Shown here: positions 9,089 to 20,220 of the stretch, piece by piece | Layout of the letters: every line of letters begins with the position of its first letter | Numbering within the stretch: position 1 is the first letter of the stretch | Source of the DNA: Hydnum rufescens UP504 | Lineage: Eukaryota; Basidiomycota; Agaricomycetes; Cantharellales; Hydnaceae | Direction: 5' to 3' | Length of the DNA: 41,596 nucleotides | Assembly: GCA_014904985.1 (NCBI GenBank) | Contig: MU128979.1 | Span: forward strand, 137,576 to 179,171 | Notes under the pieces: generated by a model | What the model was told of the DNA's origin: nothing | Databases searched by the model: none | What the model saw: the letters and a program-made list of their open reading frames with translations, nothing else | Made by a program: the position numbers and the translations under genes

Positions 9089-9590
9089 TGTCAGAGTTGT
9101 CTGTTTCCCAGTTAATTCCGGATTTGTTTCCGGTTTGTTTCCAGTTTTGGTTCCGGCCTGTTTCCAATTTGTCCCCATCTCTGTTTCATTTCCCCTTCAT
9201 TTCCTCGTTTCCTTTACTTCTGGTTCCCACACACTTACCCCTGGCCCTGTCCCTGTCCCCTCCACTTTCTTGTCCCCTGCCCACTCCCCCCCTGTGCCTG
9301 CCCCCCTGTAACCACCTCTGATTAAGCAATCAATCCCCTGTAGTATAGGAACTATGTATAAGTAGTCTGGGGCGAAATCCAGAGACTCAGCTTTCGTCTC
9401 TCAGGATTTCCACTTCTACTCCGGACTACAGTCCAAGTACTTTCCAGTTGACTCCGTGAGCTTAAGGACCACTGTGCTTGTTTCCGCCTAGTCCCTTCTG
9501 GGCTGCTGGACTGCCTCTCTGTCCCATCCTCATTATCTTGTTCTTGCCTGGATTCTCCCAGACTTAGCCGGACTTAGCCGGACTTACACC
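9089..9590 (+). repeat. 3' LTR of Gypsy-1 (end approximate)
   Basis: Begins TGTCAGAG directly after the polypurine tract and a GGTAA, as in fungal Gypsy elements. It holds CT-rich repeats, a TATA-like ATGTATAAGTAG (about 9354-9366) and tandem GGACTTAGCC units (9560-9598). The 3' end is not fixed; TTACA at 9588 is the best TG...CA candidate. Without a second LTR the boundaries cannot be confirmed. Confidence 0.65.
9354..9366 (+). promoter_or_regulatory. TATA-like element in LTR
   Basis: ATGTATAAGTAG lies about 265 bp into the LTR, where LTR promoters usually sit. Confidence 0.4.
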
Positions 9591-9594
9591 GGAC

Positions 9595-12500
9595 TTAGTC
9601 GGAGTTATCTGTGTTTATATTTGTTTGGTGCTCTCGTCGCAGCATGGCCCTGACAATGGGCCTGTCTTGGGGTTCAATGGCATTGGGGAATTTCAAGGTT
9701 TTCTGTGACCTTGTAGCAATAAAGGCAGCTTTCTCCACTGGTATCTTATCCACTTGGGAAGTCCAAGCCATTAAGGGTTGATCTGGGGGCTGTTCTGGGA
9801 GAGAGAGCATATCATCTTTAACTGGAGACTGATGTGGCAGAATTATTTTTAGTCTAGACAACAGATCTACATTTGAGTGCACTACTCCAGCTCTGTGCAC
9901 TATCTCAAGACCTGGGTAAGCCCCGAATACTGCCCCCCATGCCACTAGATGACAGTTGGCATTTTCGTAAGTTCAGGCCCATTGCAAGGCTGCATGGTCC
10001 ATGATCATGATGTTCTGCTTGCCCTTGATGAATGGTTGGAAGTGCATGAGGGCTTCCTTCACTCCTAAGGCTTCTCTCTCTGTGGCCGAATAGTTTCTCT
10101 CAGCCTTCTTGAGAGAGCAACTCCAGTAGGCGATCACTCGCTTGGCAAAAACTACCATATCTTCTGGGTTGTCACCCCATCCATTCGCTGCTGGCATGTC
10201 ATCCGTTCGCTTTGATGCTCAGCAAACCAGCTGGGGGATGGGGTCACCTGATTTGTATGCAGCCATAATACGATTGTATGACTTCATGCCTCATAGGTCC
10301 CTAAGCTTAATCAGCTGTACTTGCTGGAGGCTGGCGCCAATGGCTACATCTGAAGTGTCTGAGTAAACCCTGTACAGGAGGCTGGCCATCGGATGTCCTA
10401 GCACCAGGGCTTCTGTGAGACTTTGTTTGAGTTCTCTGAAGGCTGATTCATGCTCGGCTGCCCAGGACCAATGCAAGTCCTTACATAGTAACTCAAAAAG
10501 AGGGGTGGCCTGATCCACAAAGAATGGGATGAAGTACATGAAGTATACTACCATACCTAGAAAGGTTTGAAGGGTTGAATGGTTCTTGGGGCATGCTAGT
10601 TCCATAACTGCTTGCACCTTCAGTTCATGGGTAGACAGCCCCAGTCTCAACACCTTTTGCCCTAGTAAGAGTATTGAGGTGTACATAAAGTGACACTTTT
10701 TAGGGGCTAGAGTCAGATTCACATCTTTGCAAGCTTGCAGGACTAGGTCCAAATGCATGAGGTGTTCACTGTATGACTTCAAGTAAATTACTATGTTGTC
10801 GATGTACACTAGGGCAAACATCCATAAGTATGACACTAGAATCGACTGCATTATCCTTTGGAAGCTTGAGGGGCTGTTACATAAACCAAACGGAAGGCAC
10901 TTGAACTGCCAAAGGCCTCTGTGTGTACAAAACACCATCTTTTCCACATCCTCTTCACACATGGCCATGTGGTGGAACCCACTTAGGGCATCAACAGTGG
11001 ACATTACCTGCGCACCTGATAGAGCTTGGAGAATCTCTTGTTGTCGAGGAATGGGGAATTCATCAGGTATAGTTGCTGTGTTGAGCTTCCAGTAGTCTAT
11101 GCAGAAGCAAGGTTTACTGTACTGATACACTATCACTATGGGGGCTGCCCAAGGGCTGGAGGAAGGTTCAATGACTTCTTGGCAGATCCATTTGTCCATC
11201 TGTTTGTCAATGAATTGGCACTTCACTGGAGAGGCTCTGTACACTTGGTATGGAAATTGGGTGTATGTCCTCTTTCAAATGAATGGAAGCCTTGGTGTTG
11301 AGCATTCCTAGGTGATCGTCAAATCTGAAGGCTTTAACATGCTTCTTTAACAGCTCTATCATTTGTTTGCAAATCTCCACTGGTGCAGTGGCTGCAATGT
11401 CTACCAGCAATTCTAGTTCTTTAGATGAATGTGTTGAGGGATCTGGAGGCTCAGAGGTCTTGGATCCCCAAAGATGTTCTGGTCCCTCTGGTTCTACAGG
11501 GAAGTCGTTTTCCTTGGAATGACAACTGGGCCCCTCAGCTAAATCCTGTTCTCCTAAGGGACCTTGCACAATTTTCTGCACTACTGATGCAACTGCTTGA
11601 GCCCTTTTCAAGAGTTCCTCCAAGTTTGCGTCAAGGTAGGCATCAGGTTCATGGAGGATTCCTAGGATATCTCCTTGGTGAATCCATTTCCAGGATGGGG
11701 AGGGGTTTGCAACGTCAAGGATAGGGCAGCTCGAAAGAACAAGACTAGAAGGGGCCACCAGGAAGTAGCCATCCTTTGTCTGCAGGGTGATCCTTTCCAC
11801 AAACCAGTCTGGTCGACCTTGGAATGCCCCTTGTAAGGGAACTCATGCTGAGTGGGCCAGCCTAATACACACATCCTTTGAGGCCCTGACAAAGAAGTCC
11901 TTAGGTGCCTGGTCAGCTCCCATAGAGATGTCCCTTTGCGCTGAGGTGGAGGGTTCCTGTGGCGCAGTGAGATATGCTGTACAATCATGCACTTTCTCAT
12001 CCTGTGTGGGCTTTATGGAGAAACCTGTGTCTGTACATGGAGTGGAGCTGGCTGGAACTGTGTAGGTCTCAGTAGGTTGTAGGACCAATACAGACATTTC
12101 CTGCATGGTTTGGTGTACTGAGACTTGGTAGTTGACTTGGAAGTCTTCCCCTAGCAGTACTGGGACATTCATGCCCAGAATGACATACAGTTCCTCCCTG
12201 AATTTGAGGGTCCTGCCGTCAATCGTTGGCATGAATATCAGCAAGTTGACGTAGCCCAGGATTCTCACTTTATTCGTCAGCTTGAAGAGCTTGAGCTTCA
12301 TGCCCTTTTGTAGCTTTGGGTGTGAACCCAAGGATTTATAGCACTCCTCAGAAATAAGGGAGATGTCTGCCCCAGAATCGAGTTGTAATTGAACAGGGGG
12401 TTCCATGAGGGACCCTGGATGTCTGCTGTAGATACTCAACACAGTGATTCCCAATGCTGACTTCCCCAGAGGGGTTGTCCTAGCCTTCACACAACGAATG

Positions 12501-12856
12501 ATGCCCTCACTTCCTGGGGGTGGGCCAGGAGGGGTGTGATGAGTGGCTTGTTTCATTCTGCCAGCTGTGAGCACAGCTTTGACATGGAGTGCATCTTCAG
12601 GCTTGAATTTGCTGGGGAAGAATTCTAGTTCACTAGGTGATCCCCCTTTGACAGCCATGGACTCAGGGGGGAGAGCTTCTGATGAAGGGAAGCAGTCAGG
12701 AGGTTCTTTATTGGGAGCCAATTCAGGTTGACATAATAATAGATTTTCATTCTGCGCTTGAGATAGATTTACATTGCGCAGTAGATCAGGGAGAGATTCT
12801 ATATAGGTGGGCTTCCGACCATATACAATGGAGTCAGGCAGTGAAGCTGCATTCAC
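9595..12856 (-). pseudogene. pol: Gypsy-2 pol relic: protease, RT, RNase H
   Basis: The protease motif LDSGADISLI is near 12367-12390 (aspartic active site). Reverse transcriptase runs from about 11250 to 10400, with VIEPSSSPWAAPIVIV, FCIDYWKLN, VDALSGFHHM, FKCLPFGLCNSPSSFQRIM and YIDNIVIY. The last is the catalytic box (normally Y-x-D-D): its second Asp is Asn, as a CpG G-to-A change across GAC|GAC would give. RNase H follows (about 10380-9973; SDTSDVAIG, YSATEREAL, MDHAALQW). The region after it (HRAGVVHSNVDLLSRL, near 9850) fits the RNase H to integrase linker. Breaks include a stop at 11843-11845 (fits CGA to TGA), a frameshift near 11260 and frame changes near 10290-10200 and 9960. Integrase is absent. 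Confidence 0.9.
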
Positions 12857-12888
12857 CTGCTCTGTTCTTGAAAACCTGACTCCTCATC

Positions 12889-14617
12889 TCAGGCATCAAC
12901 AGCTGCAGCGTATGCAGCTTTGTAGTGTGGGGACTCGTAATGTTGGTGCTCCTTACATAAGGTCTTTCTCTCTAGTTGACCAGAATACGCTCCATAGTGG
13001 GAGCATTCTCGTACCCAATGATTTTTGCTACCACAAGTGAAGCATTTCTGGCCAGGCTTGTGGTGGCTCACTACAGAGTCATCCTTTGGATAAGGATAGG
13101 TTTTTTCCACAGAATCTGCAAGTGAAGCATTTCTGGCCAGGCTTGTGGTGGCTCACTACAGAGTCATCCTTTGGATAAGGATAGGTTTTTTCCACAGAAT
13201 CTGCAGTGTGTGATTTAGAGGTATAACAGCCCCATGTATCCATTCTGCAGTTTCTAGGGTGATTCTGTACACTAAAGGCATCCTTACTCATAGCATTCTG
13301 CTCATCACTAGAGTAGTGGAATGCATCTTCCAGATCATCTTCATATGGGGAGTGAACTGAGTCAGCTTCTGCCTGTGGGTCATCATCCACTGAAGCATGG
13401 TGCACATGCTTGGGCTGTGTGGGCTTGTGAGAATGGAAGTGGCATGAAGATTTCCATGTGGCTATCAGTGTATCCTCATACTGCTTGGATAGCATGAGGA
13501 CAGACTCAATGGGAGGGCTCTCACTCCAATGAAGCATGACGTTCCATTCCAAAGGAGCATTAAGCATGATAGCTGCAGTCTCTTCAGCACTATGAGGGGT
13601 GAAATGGTAGAATACCTGGGCATGCAGAATGCACCTCTGGATATATTCTGCGGGCTTGTTGTGGGGGTGTTTAGGTCCTCTGAAGACTTCATTGTTGAAG
13701 TCAAGGCATTGTTGAGTACTCCAGGCCACACCTAGAAAGGTGTTGAGAGCCCAATCACTCAAGGAGCTCCAGCTGTACAGGATATCATCCTTGAATGATT
13801 GAGAAAGGGCTCTCCATGTAGCTGCTAAAGGGCCCTTAAATCTCATAGAGGCAATTAAACGGAGGTGCTGGGCAACTTGTGGGCTGAGATGAGCTAGATC
13901 ATCCCCTTTCATGGTCCACGCTATAGCTTCTTCTGGGTTGCCATCCCACTCAGGCATCTCGATCCATTTAAGGTGAGTATCCCAAACGAATCCTGAAGAC
14001 ATTGGCTGAACAGCTTGGTTTGAGCTAAGGTCTCCAGGAGGCCCAGGGGGTCCTGGCAAGCCAGGAGGTCTGGGACATCCACAGCAGCCTCTTCATGGGT
14101 CTGGCCCTTCAGAGGAGGAAGGTGACCCTGGAGGACCATCCAGAGGCATCCCCAGGGGCCTAGGCAGCAGGGTGATTGGATCATTCTTGAGATCATTCTG
14201 TGATTCACCTGGAGGGCCTGGATTGGGAGGTGTGGCCTCTGGGGGTTCATTCCTGGATTCTCCATCTTTGGCTCAAACTCCTGAAGCTATGGGCCCTGTT
14301 GCTGGATCAGCTAATGTGAGAGGAGGTGGAGCTGTGGGATGGGAGCATTTGTAGCAATAATGGATGCTGGGGAGCTCCACTAATTTCATTTCTGAAGGTA
14401 GGTTTGCTGAGCCCCAGGCAGCATTGTGAGGAATGGTCCTCAACAAGCCTGCATCAGCTAAGTTAGATCTGGCTATTAACTGGTCCATTGTGGGCAAGCG
14501 AGTTCCTATGGGCTCCCAGGATGGTTTGGCAGAAAAGGCTCTGCTAGGAGTGAACTCTTCCCAATTCTCCTGTCTGATAGTCAGGTCTTCCATAGGCCAA
14601 AAGACTGCAGATGTCAT
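12889..14617 (-). pseudogene. gag: Gypsy-2 gag relic
   Basis: Capsid-like protein of an LTR retrotransposon. The N-terminal part (14617-14273) leads to a proline/glycine linker (GPPGPPGDLSS near 14050). A capsid-like helical region follows (about 13960-13450), with a Trp-rich start (DTHLKWIEMPEWDG) and AEYIQRCILH. A CCHC zinc knuckle, CFTCGSKNHWVREC (near 13000-13045), binds nucleic acid in this family. Breaks: a stop at 14093-14095 that fits CGA to TGA, and an exact 85-bp tandem duplication (13035-13204) that shifts the frame just before the knuckle. Confidence 0.85.
13035..13204. repeat. Exact 85-bp tandem duplication inside gag
   Basis: 13035-13119 and 13120-13204 appear identical by reading, starting AAGTGAAGCATTTCTGGCC. 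Since 85 is not a multiple of three, it breaks the gag frame at the zinc knuckle. Identity of copies in otherwise decayed DNA implies a recent event or an assembly artefact. Confidence 0.9.
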
Positions 14618-14620
14618 TTC

Positions 14621-15497
14621 AAAGGCTCATATGGTTTCAGACTTGGCAAAATGAGCCTCCAAGTTCTGCATGGTCCTATTATGATATTACCATATGGAAT
14701 ATTATGTAATGGCATACAGCAGTGATTTGAGACAAAAATGGCCATAGCATGCAAGGGAGTGCTTGGATTTTCTTGAAATAACATTCTTTAAAAAGAGGGG
14801 ATCAAGATGGATTGGATGGTGGTACAAACATCATGATCCACAAAGAAGTCATGGCAGGAGGTGGGCAGGGATGTTGAAAACAAGAAATGTCAGACCAGGC
14901 TCTGCATTATGACTTTGACCCATTTGTGGACTTGAAACACAATTGTTTATCCTGGTGGTGTTCATCAAGACTGTCAGGAATGGATTGACATTTGCTTCCA
15001 CCCTCAGAGATACCTGTCAAATTATCATTCTTCATTGATTTTATCATAGTGTGCTTATATCCTTGAATGCTCTTGCCTCCTCTCTTCCCCAGCTCAGTCA
15101 TGGGGTTCTTGTCATCCTTGCCATAAGTATCAACATTCTCCTTATTATTGTCACCCTTGTGTCAGTGGGCCTAGGCCAGCCAGCTGTGGGTGGGGTAATT
15201 GATCAGCAGCAGCACCTGGGGCTTTGTCAGCACCCCCCATCATCTTGCCCCCCACATGAGTCAATACAGTTACCTATCCAGACTCCCCCTACTCCTCCCC
15301 CAATCCCTGAACCCTCACCACCCATCCCAATCCCTGCTCCTTCATCATCACAACAATCCTTCAACACCTTTGGGGTACCCATGTGTGCACTGCCTTGGAG
15401 GTGTAAGTGCTAAGGAGAGTGCATATGGAAGTTGGGGCTTAGTTGTGTGGAGGGACATGGACAGGATTCATAAACTGATGGATCATGGTTAGTAAGC
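14621..15497 (-). other. Region with a weak hydrophilic reading frame
   Basis: No recognised gene and no visible LTR. A minus-strand frame from about 15270 to 14907 is open for about 120 codons. It is hydrophilic (GDNNKENVDTYGKDDKNP, then Lys/Gly-rich) and preceded by a stop near 15275. It lies upstream of Gypsy-2 gag on the same strand and could be a leader or a separate relic. On the plus strand the same DNA gives a proline-rich shadow. Confidence in coding is low. Confidence 0.3.
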
Positions 15498-16189
15498 AGT
15501 TGTGTCTATGGATGCCTTTGGTCTGGTTTAAACCTACAGAACCTGGGTTTAAACCTAAACCAGACCCAGGTCTGGTTCCATTCAGGTCAGGTTTCATTTG
15601 GTTTTCTTCAGGTCAGGTTCAGGTTTTGCCCTTGCCTGGAATCCAAAAACTGGTCTCAAACCAGGTTTAAACCTGAACCTGAAAAGTAGGGTGTAGTTTC
15701 CATTCCATGTAAATTGACCATGATTCTGGCACCAAATCTGGCAATTTACAGGTGTGACTATAGTTCTGGAGTCAGAAGTCACATGACTCAGCAATCAAAT
15801 GAGGTAATTGGTGCAGGTCACAAGTCACATGACAGAATGTAGTGACTAAATACCATCTCTAGAAGATGTGTGAGCAATAAATTGAAGTGAAAGGGGGCTA
15901 GGAAGGAGATGTGGACCTAAAGCAGGATGTAAAGGGAGTGGCAGAGGCAGAGACTTGAGCAGAGGGTGTGGATATTCTATAGTACCCCCTGAAAATGTTG
16001 GCTCTCCCCATAGCTCAGGTTTGAGGTTTAAACCAAGTTTAAACCTGAACCTGACCTGAATGGAACTGAACCTCAGGTCAGGTTCAGGTTTTGCCCTGAT
16101 GGGTGATTTCAGGTTCAGGTCTGGTTTAGGTTTTGCCCAAAATGGGAAAAACCAAACCAAAACCAAACCTAGGCATCCATAGTTGTGTC
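15498..16189. mobile_element. Non-autonomous TIR element with 9-bp flanking repeats
   Basis: AGTTGTGTC occurs at 15498-15506 and 16181-16189 in direct orientation. Just inside are inverted ends ATGGATGCCT (15508-15517) and AGGCATCCAT (16171-16180). Subterminal blocks carry GGTTTAAACC palindromes and CAGGTTCAGG-type repeats in both orientations (15525-15690 and 16010-16140). The middle has GTCACATGAC-like repeats (15775-15835) and no transposase. A 9-bp duplication would suit Mutator-like elements; an alternative reading, 12-bp TIR CTATGGATGCCT with 6-bp TTGTGT, leaves the family open. Confidence 0.75.
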
Positions 16190-16490
16190 AGCTTAGTGAG
16201 GCTTAGTGATGGGGGCTGTGGGGGCTGTGATGATGGGCTGTGGAGGCTGTGGAGATGTGTCATCTTGATGGGCTGTGGTGGCTGTGTCCAGGAAGTCATA
16301 GTACTACAGTACTCCTTGCAGTCCCCATGTGCACTCACTGGCATAAATTTCTGGTACTTGATACTAGCACACTTGAAATAATTCAAGGTTGACAACCCAG
16401 CCCAAAGGCTCCCAGAACACACAAGTTTCACCAAACCAACCTGACTGCTCACAGGACTTTACAAGCACCCACCAAGCATCCATGCCCAGC

Positions 16491-16686
16491 TCTTTGTTAT
16501 CTTTGTCATCTTTGTCATCTTTGTCGGCTTTGTTGTCTTTGTCATCTTTGTTGTCTTTGTCATCTTTGTTGTCTTTGTCATCTTTGTTGTCTTTGTCATC
16601 TTTGTTGTCTTTGTCATCTTTGTCATCTTTGTTATCTTTGTCATCTTTGTCATCTTTGTTGCTTTGTCATCTTTGTCATCTTTGTT
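16491..16686 (+). repeat. TTTGTCATC minisatellite
   Basis: About 22 units of 9 bp, TTTGTCATC alternating with TTTGTTGTC. Long open frames here (SLSSL or KMTKMTK peptides) are by-products of the repeat. Confidence 0.95.
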
Positions 16687-16837
16687 AAAGTCTGGGACCC
16701 TGCCCACACCCTCAGGAGGGGTAGGCCTGGGAGTTGGTGAGTATGAGCTGTATATTTTCATGATGCAAAGCACTAATTGTGGCATCACAGCATGTTTGGG
16801 CACTTGTTTTATGATTGGTCTGCTATGCTATAAGCAA

Positions 16838-17120
16838 GCATGCTGATTCCAATCTCTTCTGCCATACTGGATTTGTTCTCAGGCCCATGCAAGTTAGGAT
16901 ATCACAATCAATGGCACTCTGCCAAGTCATAGGTAAAGGTGAGTCTACCAGACTTTGATCATTCACCACCAAGCATGCTAAGCTCTGGTTTTTCAGCCAT
17001 ACCAGCCATACCAGCCATACTAGATTCAATCTCCAGCCTGTGTGAGTTAGGATCACATGGTGGGCAGCATTCTACCAAGGTGAGACACTTGGGTTCTGAT
17101 TGTTTGTTGTTGGGTATGCT
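16838..17120 (+). repeat. Diverged ~140-bp direct duplication
   Basis: Two segments, starting near 16838 and 16975, share AAGCATGCT, a GCCATACT(A/G)GATT block, a TCTC..GCC..TG..AGTTAGGAT block and a GTGAG(T/A)C block in the same order. The second copy has extra CCATACCAG triplications. No gene recognised. Confidence 0.55.
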
Positions 17121-17344
17121 ATTTCCAGACAGTTCCACTGTGCCATAATCATCTTCAGACCTCATGGTGCAGTTCCTTTTCGATGTAAGGGTGCAAATCC
17201 TGCTGACATCTTCATCTCCATCTAGGTGTGCAGTAGCTTGGCTTGTAATGAGGGCTCTCACTCACCTTGTCACTAGTGAGTTTTCCCCTTGTTATTCACA
17301 GCAGTGATTCTCAATGTTCTGGTGATGCAGCTTTACAATTTCTT

Positions 17345-17434
17345 CAAAGACAACAAAGACAACAAAGATGACAAAGGTGACAAAGATGACAAAGATGACA
17401 TGTCTTTGTTGTCTTTGTTGTCTTTGTCTTTGGT
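17345..17434. repeat. Inverted minisatellite hairpin
   Basis: Perfect 24-bp inverted arms of AAAGACAAC-type units at 17345-17368 and 17403-17426, separated by AAAGATGAC units. It uses the same 9-bp motif family as 16491-16686 but carries both orientations. Confidence 0.9.
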
Positions 17435-17541
17435 GGTCTTGATCCTCAGACTTTGCACCAAATACTCCTCCCAATCATTCCCACCTTTACTTTCAAGGGC
17501 TGGATGGTCTTTTTCCCTATGAACATGATTCTAAATGGCAG

Positions 17542-18742
17542 TTAAACCCCAGGAAGGAAGGCTGAAACATCCTGTTTCCCAGCATGAGATGCTTCAATGT
17601 GAACTTTCAGCTCCCTTAGGTGGCTCACAAGCTGCTCCTTGTACCAAGAAGTGGGGCCTATTTGGGGTTTAACATGATGGGCTTTATAATGAGTGGAATT
17701 GTGGAAAGAATTTTGAGGTACTGATGGTGAGACTGATGTGGGGATTGTTGACACAGAGGCTGATGAAGGGATAAGCTTGGTGGAGAAAGAAGGAAATGGT
17801 ATCCTTTCAATACAATGTTCAAGTTCACCAATGTTGTGAGGTCATTCACTTAAACCAAGCCCAGTCCAGCCATGTCAAGCTCTCCATCTACATCCATATC
17901 CACATCCATCACACCCTTGGATGCTCAACTCATGTGAATGTATAACAGCTGGGGCTCCCTTATGGAGATCAAAAACACAATAGGATGGATGAAACTCCAC
18001 CTGTACTCCAAGGAAATCTGTCAGCTCATATCAAAATCTGTGGAGGACCCAAGGAGCTCAGGAATGATGGTGGAGGATGTATCTTCTGAGGAGATCTGAG
18101 ATCAGATGATTGTGCACAAATTATATGACAGTATGTCTCTCTTCACTTACAGGCACACAGACAATTGATTGATTGTTGATAGTCCTTTGGGAATGCAAGT
18201 TGGAGAAGTACACTGATAGTTCTGATGGCTTCAGTGTGCCTGGGATGAAAATATTTGTGACCTCATGCATGAATGCTTTCCAAGGGCACCTCACCTGAGC
18301 CTGGGAAGATGAGGGAGAAACATCTTGGAGATATCCATTCCCAAAGAGGAACATCAGGGCAGATTCTCTCATGGATCTGATGGGGAATACACATATGATT
18401 GGTCAATATCTGATCAGTCATTTGCTGTTTGAGGTGTGTAGAAATATTGTATATGTCAGATAATACTGATGACTGTGGAGTATTATGGGAAAAAATTGCA
18501 TCTCATCTTAAAGATGGGTCTCTCCACTCCAAGGCTTGTGAAGCCTTCAGTGCATATTTAACTTGTGTCCTGGGTGATGATGTCATCTGAGCCATCTGAA
18601 AAATCAACAGCATAAAAGGATTGATGGTCTGAGAATTCCCCCCTGAGATCAAGCTTGCTTGGGCCCTCCAGAATGACCTCATGAAAGATGGCTCAATGAT
18701 GGGAGGGTGTGCATGATATAATGTCTCCATCATCTTCACCAA
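17542..18742 (-). other. Unassigned minus-strand coding-like fragments
   Basis: Three minus-strand frames look coding-like in composition but match nothing I recognise: 17754-17542 (contains YKEQLVSHLRELKVHIEASH), 18372-18121 (contains RCPWKAFMHEVTNIF) and 18742-18503. They lie 3' of the FunK1 relic on its strand and could be decayed downstream genes or shadows. The rest of 17435-19150 shows nothing clear. Confidence 0.25.
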
Positions 18743-19154
18743 ACCAGATTCTTAAAACAGAGAGAAATATGAACATCCATATGAAGGGAAATATGTTGTG
18801 GTCACTCCTGGTGAGTGCACTCTACCACTGTTTTGAACCTCTAATAGCCAGTATCCCTGGATATTCTGAATCTCTTGGTTGTGGGATATTTGAGTCATTC
18901 TTCTCTTCAGCCTATTCTAACTACACCCTCTTCTACAGGTTCAGAGTCTTCAGAGATACATCCCATCTTCAGAGAGTAAATGATTTTCCTGATGCTGGGC
19001 CAGTGATCTAGTGGAATCATTCATCAAAGTTTGAGTTGAGGCAATTGCAGACTGAGCAAGCTATTTCCCAATCTCTTCAAGATCATCAAGAAAGTCTCAT
19101 GTGTGACCACCCCACCCTGAGTCTCATGGTCATACTGTTCCTTCCCAGCACCTG

Positions 19155-19867
19155 CTAGCTTAACCCAGGCACCATGATTCCATCCAAGAACAGCAGCCTT
19201 AGTGGGTGTACCCATGTATGTTGCAGACATTTGAAAGGTTGAGTAGGACAGAAGGCATCCACAGTGGCCAGGAAGGCCTTGGAGGTGGTGAGAGTGCTTC
19301 CATTACAGTTGTACTCATACCATCCCTTGAATGGAGGTTCATTAATTAGTTGCCCTTCATGATAATGACCAATAAATATGGTAATTGCCAGAAGAACAAT
19401 TCTAGATTGTGTCACTCCCAGTGTACTTGACCATGCATCACAAGGCAATCTCTTGTCATGAATGGCCAAGTCCTGTTGATTTCATACAAGTTGGGACTAC
19501 TATAAAACAATATGTTGGTGGGGTCCATGATAGTTGCAAGGTCAAAGTTGATGAGGACACCATCCACTTGGCCCCCTCTATCATGTTGGAGCATAATGTT
19601 ATTTTGGCTAGTATCATGATGAAGAGTCTTGGCATCTTGAGGAAGTGCCTGGTAGCCTGGATGGAGTGTAAGGATATACCATGATGCCAAGATGCCTACA
19701 TTCAACATGACTTTGACACATTCATCTAATGTACTCATCTTGTCTTTTGAGTGGAAGTGCTCCATGATAATCACCCTCAGGGTCCAGGTTCTGGCCTCAT
19801 AAAAAGAGGCAGCAGTCATTGAGTGATCTTGTGTGTGAAGTACATTGTTGGAGGGATAGACCCCCAC
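19155..19867 (-). pseudogene. FunK1-type fungal protein kinase relic
   Basis: Resembles the fungal-specific FunK1 kinase domain. Visible pieces in order: a hydrophobic strand (LRVIIMEHF), the catalytic-loop equivalent LHHDTSQNNIM, the metal-binding loop equivalent GVLINFDLA, then RTWPFMTRDCL; in another frame near 19330-19180 come PFKGWYEYN and WVHPLRLLF of the C-lobe. The usual HRD reads HHD and the usual Asp of the DFD/DFG-like loop reads Asn. Both are G-to-A changes expected from CpG loss (CGT to CAT; ATC|GAC to ATC|AAC). The N-lobe was not identified upstream and a frameshift splits the relic near 19440. Non-functional as a kinase. Confidence 0.75.
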
Positions 19868-20220
19868 TGCATAGAATTCACATCATCACCCCACTACCTC
19901 CTCAAATGAATCCAATATATTCAATTCTGCCTCCTCCATTGCTTGTTATTCCTTTTATTATGAAATGGCATGGATTCCCCTCCCTCAAAACCATGGTCCA
20001 CTCATTTTTCCTTCACCTTGTATACAAGACATTTGTTTGTCCATATCCAGGTCTTCAACAGACCACTTGAATTTGTATTTACCTCAGGTCCAGCCAATTG
20101 TGGCTATGGCAATTCAACTTGCCCTCTTCATTGACACTCAATCCATTGTTCTGGGCCATTGCCTTAAGGGAAATATACAAGTTCCAATTATATAATCAAG
20201 ATTTCCTAATCCTTTGGATC
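19868..20220. other. No recognised feature
   Basis: AT-rich, CpG-poor sequence between the kinase relic and a repeat cluster. The kinase N-lobe would be expected here but I see no clear motif. Confidence 0.4.

Larger units (their letters stand above)
5881..9590 (+). mobile_element. Gypsy-1: 5'-truncated Ty3/Gypsy chromovirus
   Basis: In order on the + strand: RNase H, integrase (zinc-binding part, catalytic core, C-terminal part), chromodomain, a region with an antisense gene, a polypurine tract (AAGAGGGGGG, about 9075-9085) and an LTR-like segment from 9089. Gag, protease and reverse transcriptase are absent; homology begins abruptly near 5884 against AT-rich DNA, so the left part was lost. 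No 5' LTR is seen. The 3' edge meets the truncated Gypsy-2 coding region, so Gypsy-1 may have inserted into it. The chromodomain places it among fungal chromoviruses. Confidence 0.9.
9595..14617 (-). mobile_element. Gypsy-2: Ty3/Gypsy element without integrase
   Basis: Minus-strand order: gag with a Gly/Pro-rich linker and CCHC knuckle, aspartic protease, reverse transcriptase, RNase H. Homology ends at about 9595, next to the Gypsy-1 LTR; integrase and 3' LTR are missing, which fits disruption by Gypsy-1. No 5' LTR or primer-binding site was recognised above 14620. By eye the region is CpG-poor and heavily mutated, so older than Gypsy-1. Confidence 0.85.

Noticed and set aside
15051..15413. 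Proline-rich + strand protein with a hydrophobic start
   Set aside because: The opposite strand has a more credible hydrophilic frame, and low-complexity CCCC/TCC DNA explains the prolines.
16389..16803. Ser/Leu-rich and Lys/Met/Thr-rich frames
   Set aside because: Produced entirely by the 9-bp minisatellite.
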